Assembly (NCBI GenBank): GCA_041629655.1
Contig: JBFKMV010000181.1
Location: 1 to 10,261, forward strand
Direction of reading: 5' to 3'
Length of the DNA stretch: 10,261 bases
DNA from: JBFKMV01 sp041629655
GTDB lineage: Bacteria > Acidobacteriota > Polarisedimenticolia > Polarisedimenticolales > Polarisedimenticolaceae
The notes under the pieces: generated by a model
What the model saw: only the letters and a program-made list of their open reading frames with translations
Databases searched by the model: none
Told to the model about the DNA's origin: nothing
Shown: positions 6,171 through 10,261 of the stretch, in pieces
How positions within the stretch are numbered: position 1 is the first letter of the stretch
Layout: every line of letters starts with the position of its first letter
Position numbers and translations under genes: made by a program

Positions 6171-7205
6171 GTGCGGAGTCCAATCTCGAGACGACCGACC
6201 ATCAACGATGTGGCCCGACTGGCGGGGGTCTCGATCAAGACCGTTTCGAGGGTCTTCAACCGGGAGCCCAACGTCCGCCCGGCGACGCGCGACAAGGTGC
6301 TCGCCGCTGCCGAGTCGCTGAACTACCGGCCGAATCTGTCGGCGCGGCAGCTCGCCAGCAATCTCACCTTCGTGGTGGGAATGCTGTACGACAACCCGAA
6401 CGGCGACTACATCACGGCGGTCCAGGACGGCTCGCTCCAGGCGTGCCGGGAGTACGGTTACAACCTGCTGATCAACCCGTGCCGGGCCGATCCCGACACG
6501 CTGGTCGACGAGGTCATCGGTCTGCAACGCCAGGTCGACGGCTTCCTCGTGCTGCAGCCGCTGTCCGACCTCCAGCGTCTCAACGAACTCCTGCTCGACA
6601 ACGGGATTCCCTGTGTCCGCGTCTCGCAACGTCCTTTCGACGGGTTCCCCTGGGTTTCGGTGGCCGACGAAGAGGCCGCGGATCAGATGACCGAGTACCT
6701 GGTGCAGCTCGGTCACCGGCGGATCGGATTCATCATGGGACATCCGGACCACGGTCAGAGCCACGATCGACTGGCCGGTTATCGCCGGGCCCTCGACCGG
6801 CACGGCATCGACCTGGACGACGACCTGGTCGAGCAGGGTCATTTCGACTATGAATCGGGCTATTCGTGCGCGCGGAACCTGCTCTCTTCGCCCGCGCCGC
6901 CGACGGCGATCTTCGCCAGCAACGACCCGATGGCGATGGGGGTGCTGTCGGCCGCCCATGAAACGGGGCTCGACGTTCCTCGCGATCTCTCGGTTGCGGG
7001 TTTCGACGACTCGCCGTTGGCCCGACACGCCTGGCCCCCGCTGACGACGGTCCGCCAGCCGATCGTCGAGGTCGCCCGGCTGGCGACCGAGGTACTGATG
7101 AAGCGACTGCGGGGCGAACCCGAAGGCGCCTCCCATCACTGCCTGCAAGCGGAGCTTGTGCGTCGCCCCTCGACGGCGGCCCCGGGCGAAACGACCTTCG
7201 GCTAA
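6171..7205 (+). CDS. LacI/GalR-family transcriptional repressor of the beta-glucan locus
   Basis: From the preferred GTG the protein has 344 residues, the usual family length. The N-terminal helix-turn-helix is textbook: TINDVARLAGVSIKTVSRVF (10-29), then NVRPATRDKVLAAAESLNYRP (34-54 in outline) and the hinge helix NLSARQLAS (55-63), which binds the minor groove at the central CG step. The rest is a periplasmic-binding-protein-like effector domain: VGMLYDNPNGDYI, a GHRRIGFIMG strand, AIFASNDPMAMGVL and SVAGFDDSPLARHAWPPLTTV. The start is uncertain. The GTG at 6171 has GGAGG only 3 nt upstream and AGGAGAGG 12 nt upstream; the GTG at 6111 would add 20 Arg-rich residues. The gene is divergent from GH16 and shares operator O2. 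The effector is probably glucose or a gluco-oligosaccharide, which is inferred from context only. Confidence 0.93.
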   Translation: MRSPISRRPTINDVARLAGVSIKTVSRVFNREPNVRPATRDKVLAAAESLNYRPNLSARQLASNLTFVVGMLYDNPNGDYITAVQDGSLQACREYGYNLLINPCRADPDTLVDEVIGLQRQVDGFLVLQPLSDLQRLNELLLDNGIPCVRVSQRPFDGFPWVSVADEEAADQMTEYLVQLGHRRIGFIMGHPDHGQSHDRLAGYRRALDRHGIDLDDDLVEQGHFDYESGYSCARNLLSSPAPPTAIFASNDPMAMGVLSAAHETGLDVPRDLSVAGFDDSPLARHAWPPLTTVRQPIVEVARLATEVLMKRLRGEPEGASHHCLQAELVRRPSTAAPGETTFG

Positions 7206-7214
7206 CCCGTTCCG

Positions 7215-8114
7215 TCAGAAGTCGGGGGTTACGCCGACGAGCCAGGGTTCGAGACGGCGGCCGATGGCCACGGTCGCGCCGTAGCGCGCGGGGGTCGGCT
7301 CGGGCCAGCCCTGTGCCGCGGCGCGGCGCTCCCGGGCTTCGACCTCCTCGAAGGTCTCCTTGGGGAGCAACGGTTCCAGTTGCCGCCGGAGCGCCAGCGG
7401 CACGTGAACCCGCGAAACCAGCAGGCGCACCGCCGCGCTCAGCATCGCCGGCCCTCCTTCGGGACGCAGCACTCGCGGGACGACCACCGCCGGCAGCACC
7501 GCGAATCGCCGGCGGTCGGGATAACGCTGCCTCAGCTCGTCCGCGTCCGTTCCCGCATCGACCGGGAACAGCCGGGATCGCATCGTACGGTCGAGGGCCA
7601 GGAGCGCCTCCGCGTCGGCGAGCGCGGCGCGGTCCACCGCTCCCGCGTCGCCGCGCCGGCGGAGCTGTCGGACCTGTTCCTCCCGGCGATCCAACCACCG
7701 GCTCCACGCCTCGCCCTCGTACTCGAGGACGACGTAGGCCCGACGACCGATCTGGCGGGAATAGTACTCGTCCGCCTCCGGGTCGGACGGATCGCGATCG
7801 ACCCGGAACCCGAGCCGGCGAAGCTCGTCCGGTTCGATCCACGGCTCGTCGACGGACGGAAGCTCGTGGTGCCTCCAGCGGGCCGTGCGTCGCACCGTGC
7901 CCGGGGCCTCGACGCCCAGGACCACGAAGAGATCGAGCGCGGTGCCGTCGTCCTGGCGTCCCCAGGGCAACGCGAGCTCCCGCTCGGTCAGCGCGAGCAC
8001 GGCCTCCGGCTCGCCGCGACGGTTCCAGGCTGCGGCGGTCAGGTACAGCGAGCCGGTGGCGACGATCAGGACACAGCCGGCGGCGACCCACGCGGGGGAT
8101 GCAAGCTGTTTCAT
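7215..8114 (-). CDS. DUF4824-type membrane-anchored protein
   Basis: This 299-residue protein has one N-terminal hydrophobic segment (about 9-29), either an uncleaved anchor or a signal peptide, then a soluble part expected in the periplasm. NRRGEPEAVLALTERELALP (31-50), PDELRRLGF (95-103), RRAYVVLEYEGEAW (124-137), SRLFPVDAGTDADELRQRYPD (180-200) and VSRVHVPLA (233-241) match what I recall of DUF4824 proteins, whose function is unknown. The family is commonly encoded beside DUF2157-type membrane proteins, as here. The ATG overlaps the upstream TGA (ATGA, 8114-8111), and GGAGG lies 7 nt before it inside the kinase gene, so the two are translationally coupled. The frame is open far upstream inside the kinase gene, but that extension is not coding. 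The stop lies 9 bp from the convergent lacI stop. No catalytic motif is visible. Confidence 0.82.
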   Translation of the reverse strand: MKQLASPAWVAAGCVLIVATGSLYLTAAAWNRRGEPEAVLALTERELALPWGRQDDGTALDLFVVLGVEAPGTVRRTARWRHHELPSVDEPWIEPDELRRLGFRVDRDPSDPEADEYYSRQIGRRAYVVLEYEGEAWSRWLDRREEQVRQLRRRGDAGAVDRAALADAEALLALDRTMRSRLFPVDAGTDADELRQRYPDRRRFAVLPAVVVPRVLRPEGGPAMLSAAVRLLVSRVHVPLALRRQLEPLLPKETFEEVEARERRAAAQGWPEPTPARYGATVAIGRRLEPWLVGVTPDF

Positions 8115-10216
8115 CGTTCGACCTCCGTCCACGTCGCCGCGAGTTTCGCGCGCAGGCGTCTCAACGCGACCATCACGGCCACGGCGGCCACCGCGACGAT
8201 GAGAAAGAACAGGTACCTCGGCATCCAGTTCCACCACCACTTCACGAACGAGAGGAACAGCAGCGTCACGAAGAAGAACGTCCCGCTGTACACGGCCTCC
8301 TTCGTGCGCGACGCGATGCCGAACCAGATCGCCCCGGCGCTCATCGCGAAACCGGCCAGCTGGTACGAGATCTCGACCGTCCGCAGATCGACCGTGAGGT
8401 AGCTCAGCGCGCCGAACATGCCCAGCAGGACGGCCGGCACGACGAGCAGTACGATCGTGAGGACGCAATAGACCGGTGCGAAGCCGGCGTACCCGCGGCG
8501 ATGCGTCGCCAACGCCAGGGTCAGCAGCACGAGGCCCGCCGGCAGGAACGTCTCCGGCCGCGCGAAGCACTCGATCCACAGACCGCCGGCCGCTTGATGC
8601 AGCAGGCCCGCCAGGAATGTGCTCAGCAAGGCCAGCCCGACCAACAACAGCAGGCGCAGCCGGAACCCGTACGCGAGGATCAACGCGAAGGCGCCCCAGG
8701 CCAAAACCGAGACGGGAGACGAAACCAGGTTGAGCGTGGCTCCGAGCAGCGACGATTCGACGACCAGCGCAGAGAAGGCGACGAGCGCCGTGATCAACGT
8801 GAAATAGCCCGATCGTTCGCGCCGTGCGACCACGGAGGTCAGCAGCAGCGCCACGATCGGCGCGGTGACCAGGATCGCGACCTGCGGTACGGTCGCGAGC
8901 GTTCCCCAGATCCGATAGACGAAGTAGTAGACGCTGGCGGCCAGCGCGATCGCGCCCACGAGCGAGACCGCGCGCATCCCGAGCGAGAGCTGCTTCGCGC
9001 GGTCGGTGAGATCCACGTCGAACCGCTGGATCAGCTCCCGCAGGACCCGTTCGTGATGCGTTTCCACCGTGCGCAGCTCTTCCCTTCCGATCCTCAACAG
9101 GCCGGCCTGCTGCAGCTCGGCCAGCTCGGCACGGAACGCCGCGATGCGGTCCGCCCGTCGTTGCGCCGCGACGAGCGCGTCGCCGACGGCGTCCCCGCCC
9201 GGCAAGGCCTCGACAAGTGACCGGGCGCTCGACGGACGACGCGAGGGATCGGACTCGAGGCAACAGAGGATCAGCTGCTCGACGCCCGGATCGATGTGCG
9301 GGGCCAAACGCGAGGGAGCCGGGGGCCGCTCGCGGCGTTGGCGCTTGATCTCGTCGAGAGTTCCCCCCGGGTAGCCCGGCTGCCCCGTGAACAGCTCGTA
9401 CAGCACGAGACCCAGGGAATACAGGTCGCTCTGGAACGTGAGTCCCTCGCCGGCCAGCTGTTCCGGCGCCATGTAGCGCGGGGTTCCCTCGCGCGCCCGC
9501 TCTTCGCGGACCGCCGTGGCGAGCTCGGCGAGGCCGAAATCGGTGATCCGCGCGACACCGCGCTCGTCGATCATCACGTTCGACGGCTTGAGGTCCCGGT
9601 GCAGGACACCGCTTTCGTGCGCCGCGGCGAGCCCGGCGCAGATCTGCCGCGCGATCGAGCTCGCGCGGTCCGGCGCCAGCTGGCCTTGCTCGCGCAGCAG
9701 GGAGCCCAGATCCTCCCCGTCGATCCACTCCATCGAGAGGAAGTGCCGGCCTTCCGCCTCGCCGATGTCGTAGACGCGGCAGACGTTCGGATGCGAGACC
9801 TGGCGCGCGATGCGCACCTCGTCGCGCAGGCGCGTCAGCCGATCGCGATCGCCGGCCAGCTCCTCGGGCAGGAGCTTGAGGGCGACCCGCTGGCCCAGCA
9901 CGAGGTCATCGGCGCGATACACGTGGCCCATCCCACCCTTGCCGGCGAGGCCGAGGATCCGGTAGCGCGTTCCGAGGGTGGTACCGGCCCGCAGCTCGGT
10001 TCCGTCCGTGACCGACCGTCCGTCGAACGACGTTTGCGTGGGCGAGGCGAGGAAAGATCCGGCTTCGTCGAGGGACCGCAGCAGCGTCTCGACCCGGCGG
10101 CGGAGCGGCGTATCGGCCCCGCAAGCGGACTCGAGGAACGCTGCCCGCTCCGTGGCGGGCAGCTCGACGGCCCGGTTGAACAGCTCCTTCACACGTTCCG
10201 GAGAGGGTTCGCTCAT
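8111..10216 (-). CDS. Ser/Thr protein kinase fused to a DUF2157-like polytopic membrane domain
   Basis: The protein has 701 residues. Residues 1-50 are the helical region common before kinases of Acidobacteriota-type bacteria (ERVKELFNRAVELPATERAAF). The PknB-like kinase domain (about 85-338) is complete: glycine loop GKGGMGHVY (92-100), K114 in VALK, helix-C E133, HRDLKPSN (206-213; D208, N213), DFG (226-228), GTPRYMAPEQ (244-253). It should be an active cytoplasmic kinase. After a charged linker (345-408) come about ten hydrophobic helices (about 415-690), ending GTFFFVTLLFLSFVKWWWNW and an Arg-rich cytoplasmic tail. Typical PknB kinases have one helix and extracellular PASTA repeats, absent here. 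The membrane part resembles DUF2157, a call strengthened by the DUF4824 gene overlapping its end. The ATG at 10216 has GGAGG about 6 nt upstream. Substrate and signal are unknown; the fusion suggests the membrane part senses or is regulated by phosphorylation. Confidence 0.92.
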   Translation of the reverse strand: MSEPSPERVKELFNRAVELPATERAAFLESACGADTPLRRRVETLLRSLDEAGSFLASPTQTSFDGRSVTDGTELRAGTTLGTRYRILGLAGKGGMGHVYRADDLVLGQRVALKLLPEELAGDRDRLTRLRDEVRIARQVSHPNVCRVYDIGEAEGRHFLSMEWIDGEDLGSLLREQGQLAPDRASSIARQICAGLAAAHESGVLHRDLKPSNVMIDERGVARITDFGLAELATAVREERAREGTPRYMAPEQLAGEGLTFQSDLYSLGLVLYELFTGQPGYPGGTLDEIKRQRRERPPAPSRLAPHIDPGVEQLILCCLESDPSRRPSSARSLVEALPGGDAVGDALVAAQRRADRIAAFRAELAELQQAGLLRIGREELRTVETHHERVLRELIQRFDVDLTDRAKQLSLGMRAVSLVGAIALAASVYYFVYRIWGTLATVPQVAILVTAPIVALLLTSVVARRERSGYFTLITALVAFSALVVESSLLGATLNLVSSPVSVLAWGAFALILAYGFRLRLLLLVGLALLSTFLAGLLHQAAGGLWIECFARPETFLPAGLVLLTLALATHRRGYAGFAPVYCVLTIVLLVVPAVLLGMFGALSYLTVDLRTVEISYQLAGFAMSAGAIWFGIASRTKEAVYSGTFFFVTLLFLSFVKWWWNWMPRYLFFLIVAVAAVAVMVALRRLRAKLAATWTEVER

Positions 10217-10261
10217 GATCGCCTCCGCCCTTCGGCCTTCACCCCAAAGGGCGCCATCCGG
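10217..10261. other. Leader of the kinase operon, cut by the window edge
   Basis: These 45 bp hold the kinase ribosome binding site (GGAGG on the minus strand, complementary to 10222-10226). I see no convincing -10/-35 pair or operator palindrome here; the promoter is probably outside the window. Confidence 0.5.

Noticed and set aside
6036..7148. 370-codon minus-strand frame opposite lacI
   Set aside because: It is an antisense shadow with no domain, and it would run through the divergent promoter region.
7206..7214. Terminator between lacI and the DUF4824 gene
   Set aside because: Only 9 bp separate the convergent stops, and I found no stable stem or T-run in the flanking bases.
7313..9220. 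635-codon plus-strand frame opposite the kinase and DUF4824 genes
   Set aside because: Its composition is dominated by Arg, Gln, Pro and Asp with no recognisable domain, and it is antisense to two well-supported genes.
8115..9728. Upstream extension of the DUF4824 frame into the kinase gene
   Set aside because: The frame is open, but the extension is out of frame with the kinase and has Arg/Gly/Ala-rich shadow composition. The ATG at 8114 has a good GGAGG, an ATGA overlap and a membrane segment right after it.

Overview
The window is high-GC bacterial DNA, roughly two thirds G+C by eye, with dense genes and TTG, GTG and ATG starts. It probably comes from a Gram-negative free-living heterotroph. 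The Ser/Thr kinase with its characteristic short N-terminal region, the DUF4824-type partner, the Calx-beta/GH16 secreted enzyme and the SGLT-type symporter would suit Acidobacteriota or a neighbouring phylum such as Gemmatimonadota, Myxococcota, Krumholzibacteriota or Eisenbacteria. That placement is inference and is weak.

Left and centre (about 1-7205) form a beta-1,3-glucan (laminarin-type) utilisation locus. On the plus strand are the 3' end of a GH17-type beta-glucanase with a C-terminal carbohydrate-binding-like module, then, 15 bp later, a sodium/sugar symporter very close to the animal SGLT family. Converging on these from the minus strand is a secreted 411-residue protein of unknown function (beta-sandwich-like domain plus an eight-cysteine tail). 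Upstream of it, on the same strand, is a 739-residue secreted GH16 endo-beta-1,3-glucanase of unusual nested architecture. A LacI-family repressor is encoded divergently from GH16 on the plus strand.

The control logic can be read from the sequence. The same perfect 14-bp palindrome, TGACAGCGCTGTCA, occurs twice: in front of the 411-residue gene and in the GH16/lacI divergent region. In both places it overlaps the -35 box of a sigma-70-type promoter with identical geometry (17-bp spacer). For GH16 the boxes are TTGACA and TATATA. The simplest model is a LacI repressor that holds the secreted glucanase and the 411-residue protein off, probably controls its own gene, and is released by a glucan breakdown product. 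GH16 cuts the polymer outside the cell, GH17 acts on the chain or its fragments, and the SGLT-like carrier imports monosaccharide.

Right (7215-10216, minus strand) is a separate two-gene operon. It encodes a 701-residue protein that joins a complete Ser/Thr protein kinase to about ten membrane helices resembling DUF2157, followed through an ATGA overlap by a 299-residue DUF4824-type membrane-anchored protein. The kinase-membrane fusion is the least familiar element in the window. I found no tRNA, rRNA, insertion sequence, phage gene or CRISPR array.
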